Shown in pieces: positions 52,369-60,949 of a DNA stretch of 64,000 nucleotides. Source of the stretch: an uncultured Paracoccaceae bacterium (GTDB taxonomy: Bacteria; Pseudomonadota; Alphaproteobacteria; Rhodobacterales; Rhodobacteraceae). Each line of letters opens with the position of its first letter. Positions within the stretch are counted from its first letter, which is position 1. The stretch covers positions 27,883 to 91,882 of the forward strand of contig CALMSR010000024.1 of the NCBI GenBank assembly GCA_937872465.1, in the 5' to 3' direction. Under the pieces are notes generated by a model. The model worked only from the letters and a program-made list of their open reading frames with translations. It was not told the origin of the DNA and ran no database searches. The position numbers and the translations under genes are program-made.

Positions 52369-52655
52369 ACTCCCGGATCATCCCCGTCCTCGACCATGAA
52401 AGGCTCGTTGTTGCACGACGAGAGCCATTGGACCCGCAGGGCCCTGATCCTTTCGTCGGGTAGTGCGATCCAGACCTCGCCAGGCTGACGGCAGCCGGCG
52501 CAGCGCGTCTGCGCCTGGAGCTTGCGCAGCACCAGCTCGGGCGCAAGCCGGCGCAGGCCGAGCTCCGGCCGGAAGACCTGGCGCCGCAGGCACCGCGGGC
52601 ACCACAGGGTCAGCAGCGCGCGTTCGTCGAGGAGGTCTCTGATTCGGATCGGCAT
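52365..52655 (-). CDS. Zinc-ribbon prophage protein
   Basis: 96 residues from ATG 52655; in-frame ATGs at 52667 and 52748 exist. Two cysteine pairs, CPRCLRR and CAGCRQPG, form a probable zinc ribbon. It ends convergently within VRR-NUC (4-base overlap). The palindromic cluster at 52,789-52,832 lies upstream and may control it. Confidence 0.6.
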   Translation of the reverse strand: MPIRIRDLLDERALLTLWCPRCLRRQVFRPELGLRRLAPELVLRKLQAQTRCAGCRQPGEVWIALPDERIRALRVQWLSSCNNEPFMVEDGDDPGV

Positions 52656-52788
52656 GGGTCCGAACATATGGCGAACATCGACCAAAATGCACCGCTCGAA
52701 GCGAGGCCATCGGCTAAATGCCGCGCGAAGCATTTTCGGGATTGACAACCAGGAAACGAGTCCGCTGCGTTTCCCCTGATTCCAATGG

Positions 52789-52832
52789 GTTAGCCGCTCA
52801 TTTGGCTAACTATCTGTTAACAAAAGGTTAAC
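52789..52832. promoter_or_regulatory. Palindromic operator cluster between divergent prophage genes
   Basis: GTTAGCC (52789-52795) and GGCTAAC (52804-52810) are inverted, followed by two GTTAAC palindromes (52816-52821, 52827-52832) 11 bases apart. A consensus TTGACA lies on the minus strand at 52,854-52,859. Clustered symmetric sites in the only divergent regulatory gap of the left arm suggest phage repressor operators; no repressor gene was recognised nearby. The rest of 52,833-53,123 shows only AT-richer sequence. Confidence 0.55.
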
Positions 52833-53123
52833 GGGATCTATGGGATTCCGTGCTGTCAACCACAATATCTTGTCGAAGCGAGAATTTTTCGTTTGACCCG
52901 CAGGGTGTTGCGCCCTTCTACTCCGGGGCGAGCGGAATGACGCGCCACCAGCCGGGTCTGGTACACCCGCCGGTGGCCGGAGTTTCGTCCTCACGCTCTC
53001 CTGGAGGGTCACGTGGGGCGGTCGTCGGGGTTGTTTTTCGGTGTCTCCCTCTCAAGAGGCACTAAACAAACGAAAATCCGGCGCTGTCAATGGCCCTTCG
53101 CTCTTGACAGAGGATTTCCCCTC

Positions 53124-53489
53124 ATGGCAGCGATGCCGAATCACCCCCCGAATACCGTCCTCGCCTGCTTCCGGATCGTGCGCGACGAGTCGCACTGGCA
53201 GCGCCGCAAGCGCTTGCTGCGTGCTGTCGCTGACGAGGCGGTCGGGCCGATCTGGGCTCGCACGACCTCGACGCTCGTGTTGCGGAGCCGTCGCGAGATC
53301 GAGGACCTGAAGACCACCCTGGTCTGGAAGGCGGACCTCGACGACGGCGACCGGCTGCTGCTGGTCGAGATCACCGGCCAGGACAGCGCCCGCTTCGGGC
53401 TCGACGAGGAGGAGGTCCTCGACATCCTGCTCCCGCCGAAGAAGAAGCCGTCCGAGCCGGACAGCAACGGCGGCGCCGAGCAGGCGTGA
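53124..53489 (+). CDS. Hypothetical prophage protein
   Basis: 121 residues from ATG 53124. The sequence HWQRRKRLLRAVADEAVGPIWARTTSTLVLRSRREIEDLK and a beta-rich middle (LVWKADLDDGDRLLLVEITGQ) is followed by an acidic then lysine-rich tail. No recognised domain. Confidence 0.6.
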   Translation: MAAMPNHPPNTVLACFRIVRDESHWQRRKRLLRAVADEAVGPIWARTTSTLVLRSRREIEDLKTTLVWKADLDDGDRLLLVEITGQDSARFGLDEEEVLDILLPPKKKPSEPDSNGGAEQA

Positions 53490-53540
53490 TAGGCTACCCG
53501 GGGGCTGCGGCCCCCGGTCCTTCTTCCGAGGGAGAGGCTG

Positions 53541-54506
53541 GTGGCGGACCAACGGAGATATGGGGCCTATCCTGGCTTTGGCGGCTATGCTGCCTCGACC
53601 TTCAGGCGCCTGCCGCGAGCGCGGAAGCTCGAGGTCATGGAGAACTGGTTCCTGGGACACTTCGAGGACCCGGCGAACCGGGTCTCCTACAACTCCCGGG
53701 AAGGCGGCTACATCTGGGTGCCCGATCTCGGCCCGCACGATGCCAATGACCAGATCCAGGTCGAGTTCAGCGACGTCGCCAGCCTTGAGCTGATGACCGA
53801 GGCCGTCGATGCCGTGCAGGCGGACGGTGTCATCGACTGGGCTTCGAGCGACTACTTCAGGGACAACGAGGGCCTCCCCTACGACCTTCCCATGTCCTTC
53901 AAAGGCCGACCTGCTGCCGGGACCGCGCCGATCTTCTCCTCCGCGGTCGGCGCGCACCCCATCGGTTGGACCGGAGCTATCGTCGAGCCTGGTGTCGTGG
54001 AGCCCGGAATCTTCGAGGACGAGCCGCAAGTTAGTGAAGAGATCGCCCGCCGGGCGATGCTTGATCGGCTGGACCGCCTCGAACAGATGATTGCCCCGCT
54101 GGTCGCCCAGGTCGGGATGATGGGCCACAACGGGCCGCCTGGTCCGATAGAGGATCCATACATCCCCGATCGCGATCTGCGCCCCGAAGACCCCCCACTG
54201 AACGCTCGCGACATCTTCGTTGTCAACATAGCGATCCAGGAAGTTCGGGCGCAGGCGCGAGCAGCCGAGCCCGATCAGGAAATCGTCGAGAAGAGCCAGG
54301 GCGTCCTCGCCAGGGCCGCAAAGCAGATCGGCCGGTGGTGTATGATGTTCGCAGACGAGGCGGTGAAGTCTGCGGGCAGCGCCACGGGCAAGGCCGCCGC
54401 CCTCCTCGCCGCCGGGACGATCGGATGGCAGCAGCTGGGCCCGGTGGTGGAGAGCGCCGCGGCATCCATAGCAGCTTGGATCCAGACGATCCCGATCCCT
54501 TGGTGA
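53541..54506 (+). CDS. Hypothetical prophage protein with C-terminal hydrophobic helix
   Basis: 321 residues from a GTG with GAGGGAGAGG upstream. It holds an aromatic N-terminus (RRYGAYPGFGGYAASTFRRL), a central MMGHNGPPGP motif like those in several alphaproteobacterial proteins of unknown role, and an Ala-rich C-terminal helix (KAAALLAAGTIGWQQLGPVV). Function unknown. The 193 bases after it show no feature. Confidence 0.6.
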   Translation: MADQRRYGAYPGFGGYAASTFRRLPRARKLEVMENWFLGHFEDPANRVSYNSREGGYIWVPDLGPHDANDQIQVEFSDVASLELMTEAVDAVQADGVIDWASSDYFRDNEGLPYDLPMSFKGRPAAGTAPIFSSAVGAHPIGWTGAIVEPGVVEPGIFEDEPQVSEEIARRAMLDRLDRLEQMIAPLVAQVGMMGHNGPPGPIEDPYIPDRDLRPEDPPLNARDIFVVNIAIQEVRAQARAAEPDQEIVEKSQGVLARAAKQIGRWCMMFADEAVKSAGSATGKAAALLAAGTIGWQQLGPVVESAAASIAAWIQTIPIPW

Positions 54507-54699
54507 TCGTCTGTCTTTCTTTTGATCAGGAGAACAGAGGCCGACCCGGCCGCCCCTTCCTTCCTGACGGGCACAGTATTGAACCACCGGTCAGTCGAAC
54601 CGAGTCCCGGTTAACGACGATTTTTGGGTCGAAGATCCGCGCCGGTGTTAGATGGATCAGCGGCGCGTTTCTGCGCCGCCCGATCCTGGAGACCATTGA

Positions 54700-54915
54700 A
54701 TGACCTGTGAATGCTGCGCCGATTGGCGCTTGGATGTGCTCGTCCGTCTCAACGATGAGGATATTCTTGCGGAGCCCTACATCGACAGAGTCATGCGTGT
54801 CGAGGAGCTCACCGACACGGAGCTGCTCGAAATCGAGCGGACCTTGGCCGCCGGCTATGCGCGCGAGGTCGCATGGGTCGAGCTCGAGCGGCGGGGCGTC
54901 GTTTCGTTCCCGTGA
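54700..54915 (+). CDS. Hypothetical protein
   Basis: 71 residues, acidic (MTCECCADWRLDVLVRLNDED, then EELTDTELLEIERTLAAGY). It stops 7 bases before the end of istB. No recognised domain and only a weak ribosome site. Confidence 0.45.
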   Translation: MTCECCADWRLDVLVRLNDEDILAEPYIDRVMRVEELTDTELLEIERTLAAGYAREVAWVELERRGVVSFP

Positions 54916-54921
54916 TCCGGC

Positions 54922-55596
54922 TCAGATCAGCCGGTCGAGCATCTCGGCGAAGCTCTCGACTGGCGGCGCCAGGACCGGCTCCGGCCGCGGCAGTGCGGCG
55001 GCAGCCTCGTCTTCGCGCCGTGCGCGGGTGAGCCGGCTGACCAGGTGGAAGAGGAGCTGGCCGCCGGCCTGGGCGAAGGGGAGGTAGCCGAGCTCGTCGA
55101 GCACGACGAGGTCCATGCGGCAGAGATGGTCGGCGAGGCGGCCCTGTCGGCCGGCGCGGGCCTCGGCCTCGAGCTTGTTGACGAGGTCGACGACATTGAA
55201 GAAGCGGCCGCGGGCGCCGCCGCGGATGCAGGCGCGGGCGATGCCGACGGCGATGTGGGTCTTGCCGGTGCCGGTGCCGCCGACCAGGACGAGGTTGCGC
55301 TGCTGGGCGAGGAAGCCGCCGCCGGCGAGGTCGCGGACGAGGGTCTCGTTGATCGGCGTGCCGTCGAAGACGAACTCGTCGATCTCCTTGGCCATCGGCA
55401 GCCTGGCGATGGCGATCTGGTACTTGATCGAGCGGGCCTGCTTCTCGGAGAGTTCGGCGGTCAGCAGGTCGCTGACGACGCGCTGCGGCTCGTGCTGCCG
55501 CTTCACGGCGGTGGCGACGATCTCGTCATAGGCGGCCCTCATGCCGAAGAGCTTCAGGTCGCCCATGGTGGTCATGATCGCGCTTCGCTCCATCAT
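54922..55596 (-). CDS. istB: IS21 helper ATPase IstB, internally shortened
   Basis: 224 residues. Walker A GGTGTGKT (106-113) and Walker B DLVVLDELGYLPFA are intact. After FHLVSRL the usual IIVTTN-type sensor and LLDRLTHH region is missing, and the chain runs directly into TRARREDEAAAALPRPE. About 40-50 residues seem deleted, so ATPase coupling is doubtful. Its start overlaps the istA stop. Confidence 0.8.
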   Translation of the reverse strand: MMERSAIMTTMGDLKLFGMRAAYDEIVATAVKRQHEPQRVVSDLLTAELSEKQARSIKYQIAIARLPMAKEIDEFVFDGTPINETLVRDLAGGGFLAQQRNLVLVGGTGTGKTHIAVGIARACIRGGARGRFFNVVDLVNKLEAEARAGRQGRLADHLCRMDLVVLDELGYLPFAQAGGQLLFHLVSRLTRARREDEAAAALPRPEPVLAPPVESFAEMLDRLI

Positions 55597-57095
55597 CCGC
55601 TCGCCCTCCTCAGGCTGTCGTAACGGGCGCAGTCGGCGGCGGGCTCGTGCCGCAGCCGCAGCGCCTCGGGGGTCATGATCGTCGCCGGCGGTCCGGGGTC
55701 GCGGCGCCGGGAGAGGATATTCAGGATGACATCCGCCGAGTGGACGCCCTCCTTCAGCGCCTCGGCACAGGCGGCCTCCACCGCGGGCAGGCCGTCGGTC
55801 AGAACGGCGCCGAGCACCTCGACCATCTGCCGGTCGCCATCCTGAACGGACCGCAGCTTGCGGCGCACCCGCTCGAGCGCGCCCGGCAGCACCCAGTCCT
55901 GGAAGGGTGCGCCATTCCTGAGCGCGCCCGGCTTGCGCGCAAGGACCGGCACGTAGTGCCAGGGGTCATAGACGGTCTGACCGCGGCCGAAGACCCGGCG
56001 ATGCTGCCCGACGATCCGCCCGTCCTGGCGCAGCTCGATCCGATCGGCATAGGCGCGGACCTCGACCGGCCGGCCGACCGCGCTCGCCATCACCGAGTAC
56101 TTGTTGTTGTCGAAGCGCACGAGACAGGTCTTCGACGGCGAGACCGGCGTCGAGCGGAAGCCGTCGAACGGCCCCGCATAGGGCACCAGGCTCGGCCGTT
56201 CCGCCTCGAACATCTGCCAGATGGTCTGATCGCGGACCTCGGGATGCGGCTGCGCCTTCGCCCAGGCGATGCAGCGGTCGACGAGCCAGGCGTTGAGCTC
56301 CTCGTAGCTCCTCACCCGCACCCGCGGCGAGAAGAACCGCTGCCTGACCGTGCCGACCTGGTTCTCGACCTGCCCCTTCTCCCAGCCCGAGGCCGGCGTG
56401 CAGGCAACCGGCTCGACCAGGTAGTGCCCGCACATCTGCTGGAAGCGCCGGTTGTAGTCCCGCGCCTTGCCGACGAGGATCGCGTCCACCGCCGTCTTCA
56501 TGTTGTCGTAGATCCCGCGGGTGCAGGTGCCCTTGAAGAAGGCGAAGGCGCGATCGTGCGCGTCGAACACCATCTCCTGGCTCTCTCTGGGATAGGCCCG
56601 CACGAACAGCATCCGGCTGTGGCAGAGCCGCACCTGCGCCACCTTCACCGTCACCGTGACCCCGGCGATCAGCACCACCTCGTGGCTCCAGTCGAACTGG
56701 TAAGCCTCGCCCGGCGCGAAGCTCAGCGGCACGAAAGCCGCTGCCGTCGCCGCGGCCCGATCGCGCTGCCAGCCGGCCGCGTAGCGCCGCACCGCGTCGT
56801 AGCCGCCCTCGTAGCCGAACTCGCGTAGCTCCTCGAAGACGCGGATCAACGTCAGCCGCTCCCGGCTCGCCCGCGCCGCATTCACCGCCAGCAGCCGGTC
56901 GAGTTCGTCCCGCCAGGGCCCGATCTTCGGCTGCGGCTGCACCTTCCGCTCGTAGACGAACTCCGTCGCCCCGCTGCGCACCACCCGCCGCACCGTCTTC
57001 CGCGAGACCTTCAGCTCCCGGCAGATCTCCTTGATCGCCTTCTTCTGGACGAAATACGCACGCCGGATCTTGGCGATCGTCTCCACAACCAGCAT
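55593..57095 (-). CDS. istA: IS21 transposase IstA
   Basis: 500 residues, full length. A helix-turn-helix (IKEICRELKVSRKTVRRVVR) is followed by the integrase core with D135 (YQFDWSHE), D197 (IYDNMKTA) and E244 (GQVENQVG), then the C-terminal beta domain (FDNNKYSVMASAVGRPVEVRAYADRI in separate parts). The protein looks intact; activity would depend on the damaged IstB and lost end. Confidence 0.93.
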   Translation of the reverse strand: MLVVETIAKIRRAYFVQKKAIKEICRELKVSRKTVRRVVRSGATEFVYERKVQPQPKIGPWRDELDRLLAVNAARASRERLTLIRVFEELREFGYEGGYDAVRRYAAGWQRDRAAATAAAFVPLSFAPGEAYQFDWSHEVVLIAGVTVTVKVAQVRLCHSRMLFVRAYPRESQEMVFDAHDRAFAFFKGTCTRGIYDNMKTAVDAILVGKARDYNRRFQQMCGHYLVEPVACTPASGWEKGQVENQVGTVRQRFFSPRVRVRSYEELNAWLVDRCIAWAKAQPHPEVRDQTIWQMFEAERPSLVPYAGPFDGFRSTPVSPSKTCLVRFDNNKYSVMASAVGRPVEVRAYADRIELRQDGRIVGQHRRVFGRGQTVYDPWHYVPVLARKPGALRNGAPFQDWVLPGALERVRRKLRSVQDGDRQMVEVLGAVLTDGLPAVEAACAEALKEGVHSADVILNILSRRRDPGPPATIMTPEALRLRHEPAADCARYDSLRRASG

Positions 57096-57170
57096 CCCAA
57101 TCTCGGCTCCCGATCATCCCTCGGGAGCACTGTGGACCCACACGCCAAGGGGGTCCCTTTTGGAAGCCGA

Positions 57171-57371
57171 TCACCCCACAAGCGGGGTCCTTATTCCACG
57201 CTGATCAACAACGCCGAGAGCGAGCTCGTCGCGGATCGCGGACTGGATCTCCCAGGACAGGACGGTGTCGTGGGTCGGCCCGACCAGCTCACGCACGATC
57301 TGGTCGAGCTCCCGGTCGCCGACGTGGCGGGCCTCGATGCGGGGGTCGAGGGGGGACATGACGCGCGTCAT
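57171..57371 (-). pseudogene. Prophage gene truncated by IS21
   Basis: 57 codons of a small protein (MSPLDPRIEARHVGDRELD, then IQSAIRDELALGVVDQ) before the frame enters the IS21 end and stops at 57171. The start overlaps the upstream stop (TGATG). The rest of the gene is not found on the other side of the IS, consistent with loss of the left flank. Confidence 0.6.
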
Positions 57372-57583
57372 CACCGGTCGTCCCGGGCGACCGCGGCGAT
57401 CGCCAGCAGCAGCGGCGCGTTCGCCGGCGACATCGCGTGCCAGGCGCCGAGGGAGATCAGTCGGCGCCGGTATTCGCGGTCGTCCTCGCCGGGCTGCTGA
57501 TCCGGCGCCGACGAGGAGAGCCAGACGCCGATCGTCATCGCGTGATCGTCGCGGCGCTTGGTGAGCTTGTCGTCGAGCATCAC
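57371..57583 (-). CDS. Hypothetical prophage protein
   Basis: 70 residues (MTIGVWLSSSAPDQQPGED, then REYRRRLISLGAWHAMSPAN, ending LLLAIAAVARDDR). Coupled by ATGA to the gene upstream. No domain recognised. Confidence 0.55.
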   Translation of the reverse strand: MMLDDKLTKRRDDHAMTIGVWLSSSAPDQQPGEDDREYRRRLISLGAWHAMSPANAPLLLAIAAVARDDR

Positions 57584-57978
57584 GCGACCTCCCCGAGCCG
57601 GCTGAGCTCCGACAGCAGCCGGATCCGTCCATGACCAGACGGCCCGATGGCGTGGATCTCGGCGAGCATCGTCATGGCGATGCGCCAGACGGTCGCGTGG
57701 ATCGTTTGCTCAGGGTAGCCCGGGTAGCGGAAGCTGCCGCGGAAAGCCGCCCGCTCCTCCGTCGTGAGCCGAGCATCGACCTGGGGCCTGAGCGCGGCGA
57801 GGGCCTGGCGCTTCGTCATCGTCGAGATGATCCAACCGGACAGGTCTTCGCTGATCCGAATGGCCTGGGCCGGGATGATGTCCTGGGGGCGGGCCTCGGC
57901 CGGCAGCATCGGCGGGACCGGCGATGTGAGGTAGGCGTCGATCAGGGCGCGGCGGAGAGGGGTGAGGTCGAGCATCAC
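57580..57978 (-). CDS. Hypothetical prophage protein
   Basis: 132 residues, helical, with TPLRRALIDAYLTSPVPPML and IISTMTKRQALAALRPQVDA. Coupled to the helicase gene by ATGA. It may act with the helicase, but no motif shows this. Confidence 0.55.
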   Translation of the reverse strand: MMLDLTPLRRALIDAYLTSPVPPMLPAEARPQDIIPAQAIRISEDLSGWIISTMTKRQALAALRPQVDARLTTEERAAFRGSFRYPGYPEQTIHATVWRIAMTMLAEIHAIGPSGHGRIRLLSELSRLGEVA

Positions 57979-59861
57979 GCCACCCTCCGGATCTTACCCC
58001 AGCCGGGGACGGTGGTGAACTCGGCGCCTGCCACCAGGTCGGCCTCGTGCGCCGCGACGAACTCGAGCCACGCGCCCATGAGATCGCCCTTCAGGACACG
58101 ACGAACGGGCACCGGCCGGCCGGCCTCGAAGATCTCGAACTGGTCGCGGCGGATCACCTGACCCGGAAGCTTGGTACCGCGCCGAATGAGGAAGTCCTCG
58201 GCGGTCTTCGACAGCGAGAAGCCGCGGCGATACGCCTTGCCGCCCCGGTGCTCGATATCGGCGCCGCGTCCCTCGAGGTCGCGAAGGAAGGCGTTCTCCT
58301 CGCCCTGGTTGCGAAGAGGTCGGCCGAGGAACTCCTCGGCCAGACCCTTGAGGATGGAGACCGAGACCACGCCGTCGGCGTCGCCGATGAGATAGTCGCG
58401 GACGAAGGGCGCCCAGATGTCGTGCTTGGCAAGGTGTTCGTCTCGGAGGGCGATCAGGGATGCCGGCAGGTTCAGCCCCTGCTGGTACCAGTCCCGCGCG
58501 CCCTGAGCCATCCAGAGAAGCATTGCCTCCTGGCCTTCCTCGCTCTCGAGCCAGTCGGCGAACTTGGGGTCCGCGACCGGTCCGTCGCCGGCTTCACCCG
58601 GCTTCCTGAACCGGACGAAGAACGGGAAGGGGACGATGCGGTCGGTCATGGCGCGGTCCCGAGAGACAACCATCGGCAGGTAGTTGGTGGTGAAGAAGAG
58701 CTTCGCCCGGCAGATGAACTCGATTGACTCCGCCGCGCCGACACCGCGGGCCTGGATGGTGTCGCCACCGGTGATGCGCTTGAAGGTGTCCTCGTCCATG
58801 ACGTCGTTGCGCCCGAACTCGGCGCCGATCGCCGCGCGGACCTTGGAGAGAGGGATCATCGCGCCGTCGTGGTCGTTGGCGCCGCGCTTGTGGCCGCTGT
58901 CGACGATCAGGCTCGGCTTCACGCCGCCGGCGGCATTCCCGAGCACCCGGCGCGCCGACTCCATGAAGAGCGTCTTGCCGTTGTCCCCGTTCTCGCCGCG
59001 GCGCTTCTCGTTGCCGAGCAGGAAGAAGGCCGCCTTCTCGTTGCGCTCGCCGGTCATCGAGTAGCCGCAGGCGCGGGCAAGGCAGGCCAGCTGGTCGAGA
59101 TCCCCGCCAAGGTTCTTCGCAAAGCCATCGCGGATCCGCTCGACGTCGGCCTCCGGGTTGAACCGGATCGGCGTGCGGAACGTCAGCATGTCGCCCGACG
59201 AGGGCGCCTGGAGCTCGAGCGTCTTCAGGTTGAGCGTCTTCCCGTCGCCGACGTTGATCAGATGGGCCGACCGGCGCGGGTTGAACTCGTCGGCGCTTCG
59301 CGTGAGGTGGATCTGCGCGTAGCGAAGGATCGTCTCGGGGGCGTTCGACATCCTGCGGAGCTCGATGCCGATCTCCCCGCCCATGTCGCGGTAGAACATC
59401 CGGGCGTAGTGAAGGGCGACGGTGTGCCCGCGGGAAATGCCCGCCTCCCAGCGACCGAGGTCATAGGCGCGCCAGGCGCCGTCGACGCAGGCCACCTCTC
59501 CAGAGGCGTGATCGGCGAACTCCTCGCCGAGCCGGACCCAATCGAGATCCTGCGGCATGGAGGAGAGGGCATCCTGAGCGGCCGAAGCGGCGTCGAGGGC
59601 GTCCTTGGCCTTCTCGGCGTCCTTCTCTGCCTTCCTTTCGGTGCGGTCGAGCTTCGCCTCGAGCTTGCGCACCTCGGCGTTGGCGGCGGTCGCTGCGGCC
59701 TTCGCCTTGGCGGCCTTCGCTGCCTTGGAGGCCTTCTCGTCGACCTGAGATTTCGGGGTGGCGTCGGCCTCGGCCTTTGCCCTGGCGTGCGCGATGGCGG
59801 CCTTTTCGGCCTTCTTGCGGGCAGCGACGACTTCGCTGCGCAGGTTTTCGATGGTTTCCAT
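57975..59861 (-). CDS. D5/P4-type phage helicase
   Basis: 628 residues from ATG 59861. Residues 1-100 are a Lys/Ala/Glu coiled coil. The superfamily-3 core has Walker A GENGDNGKT (289-297), then LIVDSGHKRGANDHDGAM, DTFKRITGGDTIQARGV and a sensor AKLFFTTNYLP. It matches the helicase half of P4-alpha/D5 proteins; a primase active site is not visible. It likely unwinds the element's origin, and the iteron array lies just upstream. Confidence 0.88.
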   Translation of the reverse strand: METIENLRSEVVAARKKAEKAAIAHARAKAEADATPKSQVDEKASKAAKAAKAKAAATAANAEVRKLEAKLDRTERKAEKDAEKAKDALDAASAAQDALSSMPQDLDWVRLGEEFADHASGEVACVDGAWRAYDLGRWEAGISRGHTVALHYARMFYRDMGGEIGIELRRMSNAPETILRYAQIHLTRSADEFNPRRSAHLINVGDGKTLNLKTLELQAPSSGDMLTFRTPIRFNPEADVERIRDGFAKNLGGDLDQLACLARACGYSMTGERNEKAAFFLLGNEKRRGENGDNGKTLFMESARRVLGNAAGGVKPSLIVDSGHKRGANDHDGAMIPLSKVRAAIGAEFGRNDVMDEDTFKRITGGDTIQARGVGAAESIEFICRAKLFFTTNYLPMVVSRDRAMTDRIVPFPFFVRFRKPGEAGDGPVADPKFADWLESEEGQEAMLLWMAQGARDWYQQGLNLPASLIALRDEHLAKHDIWAPFVRDYLIGDADGVVSVSILKGLAEEFLGRPLRNQGEENAFLRDLEGRGADIEHRGGKAYRRGFSLSKTAEDFLIRRGTKLPGQVIRRDQFEIFEAGRPVPVRRVLKGDLMGAWLEFVAAHEADLVAGAEFTTVPGWGKIRRVA

Positions 59862-59915
59862 GACCAGAATTCGCCTGTTGGATCGGTTCAATTTGGGCTG
59901 TTCTTCCGTGGCCCA

Positions 59916-59938
59916 CCCCCGGGGAGCTACCCCGGGGG
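59916..59938 (-). promoter_or_regulatory. GC-only 9-bp hairpin in the helicase leader
   Basis: CCCCCGGGG and CCCCGGGGG pair perfectly around AGCTA, 55 bases upstream of the helicase start. In the transcript this would be a very stable hairpin in the 5' leader. It could attenuate transcription or protect the RNA; no T-run follows. Confidence 0.45.
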
Positions 59939-60124
59939 CTATTCGAACCAGCAGCCGAACAAGACGGTTTCGCCGTCTGTTTTGATATGGGTCCGGAGCG
60001 AGTTGGTCGCGAAACGGCATGAGGGCTGTTCAGGCGGGTTCTGGAGAAAGTTCCAGGATTTCCGGGCAAAGATTTTCTTTTGGCTTCCTATTCGATCAGG
60101 AGTACTCCGACGGGACGCGGAGCC

Positions 60125-60383
60125 ATCATAGGTCGATCATAGGGTCGATCATAGGCAAAACCCTTTGTATATGCTCTATATTATTCCTGTTCTATGATGG
60201 GTATGATGGGTATGATCGATAAGAGAGACTATACGCGAGAAAGAAAAACAGAAAAGATATGCACCCGGTACGGCACTGTAATTCAGCCGTGTGAGGGGGG
60301 TGAAGAGTGTGAGTTTTTTTCCGGAATTCGTGCGCCGTGTAGACGGGCCGAGTGGCCATCATATCCGTCATACCCGTCATAGG
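60125..60383. repeat. Iteron-like array of TCATA-core repeats
   Basis: Nine copies in three groups: ATCATAGG at 60125, 60136 and 60148; the inverted form TATGATGGG at 60193 and 60202 plus TATGATCG at 60211, period 9; and ATCATAT, GTCATAC, GTCATAGG at 60358, 60367 and 60376, period 9. An AT-rich stretch (60,157-60,192, with TTTGTATATGC) separates the first two groups. Location in the 583-base gap beside the helicase suggests a replication origin or a multi-site operator. Confidence 0.65.
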
Positions 60384-60444
60384 GGCGTTTTGAGGCCCGA
60401 ACCATCGCGCCTATCTCCTTCTGGTCAACAGAGGAGACCAAGTA

Positions 60445-60561
60445 ATGCGCAAGTACCTTCACCGTAACGCCCGCTACGTCCCCGCCCTCCTGAGCCTGGC
60501 GCTCGGCGAGGTCTCGATCCTGCTCGGCGCCGCGATCCTGGTCGCGGCCCTGGCCGGCTGA
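60445..60561 (+). CDS. Small membrane protein
   Basis: 38 residues (MRKYLHRNARYVPALLSLAL, then a second hydrophobic part VSILLGAAILVAALAG). AGAGGAG lies 9 bases before the ATG. First of a plus-strand run of three. Unknown function. Confidence 0.6.
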   Translation: MRKYLHRNARYVPALLSLALGEVSILLGAAILVAALAG

Positions 60562-60574
60562 TCGGGAGATTGCC

Positions 60575-60949
60575 ATGCGTCCTGATCACGGCAGCCCCGT
60601 CCGCGTCTCTTACCACGTGCTCCAGCGCATCTCTCAGCGTGCCGGCGCCAGCATGGATCCGGCCGAGGTCCTCGCGCTCATCCCGGCCGCCGACATGGCC
60701 CGGATGGAAGCCGGCGAGCACGTCACCGCGCGGATCAAGCGGCTGGCGCTCGACGTCGTCTGCCGCGACCGGTGCCTGACCACGGCGATGCACTCGCACC
60801 GCTGGCGGACGGCTGGGCCGCGGGTCGACGACCACGCCTGGCGCCGGGCCCGGAGCCCGAAGCGGCCGGCGCCGCGGGTGTGCCAGGCGCACCTGGATGC
60901 TGACGAGGAGATCGTCGTCGGTGGGCGGGTGCGGAGGGTGCCGGCATGA
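60575..60949 (+). CDS. Hypothetical prophage protein
   Basis: 124 residues with GGGAG upstream. VRVSYHVLQRISQRAGASMDPAEV resembles the start of small DUF-type phage proteins, and a His/Cys-containing middle (CRDRCLTTAMHSHRW) might bind metal. Not recognised. Its stop overlaps the next gene. Confidence 0.5.
   Translation: MRPDHGSPVRVSYHVLQRISQRAGASMDPAEVLALIPAADMARMEAGEHVTARIKRLALDVVCRDRCLTTAMHSHRWRTAGPRVDDHAWRRARSPKRPAPRVCQAHLDADEEIVVGGRVRRVPA

Larger units (their letters stand above)
54916..57207 (-). mobile_element. IS21-family insertion sequence, left end lost
   Basis: istA and istB lie in standard order. The right end is recognisable as two direct 24-base repeats at 57150-57173 and 57184-57207 (both starting GGGGTCC and ending GATCA, 18 of 24 identical), as expected for the multiple transposase sites of IS21. 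A hairpin (GCTCCCGA/TCGGGAGC, 57106-57128) precedes istA. No matching repeat is seen beyond istB, so the left boundary (given as 54,916) is approximate. Confidence 0.7.

Noticed and set aside
54327..54906. Possible continuation of the IS21-interrupted prophage gene on the minus strand left of istB
   Set aside because: No frame there continues the truncated protein, and plus-strand genes occupy the space.
60125..60383. CRISPR array
   Set aside because: The repeats are 7-9 bases with almost no spacers and occur in both orientations, unlike CRISPR repeats and spacers. No cas genes are in the window.
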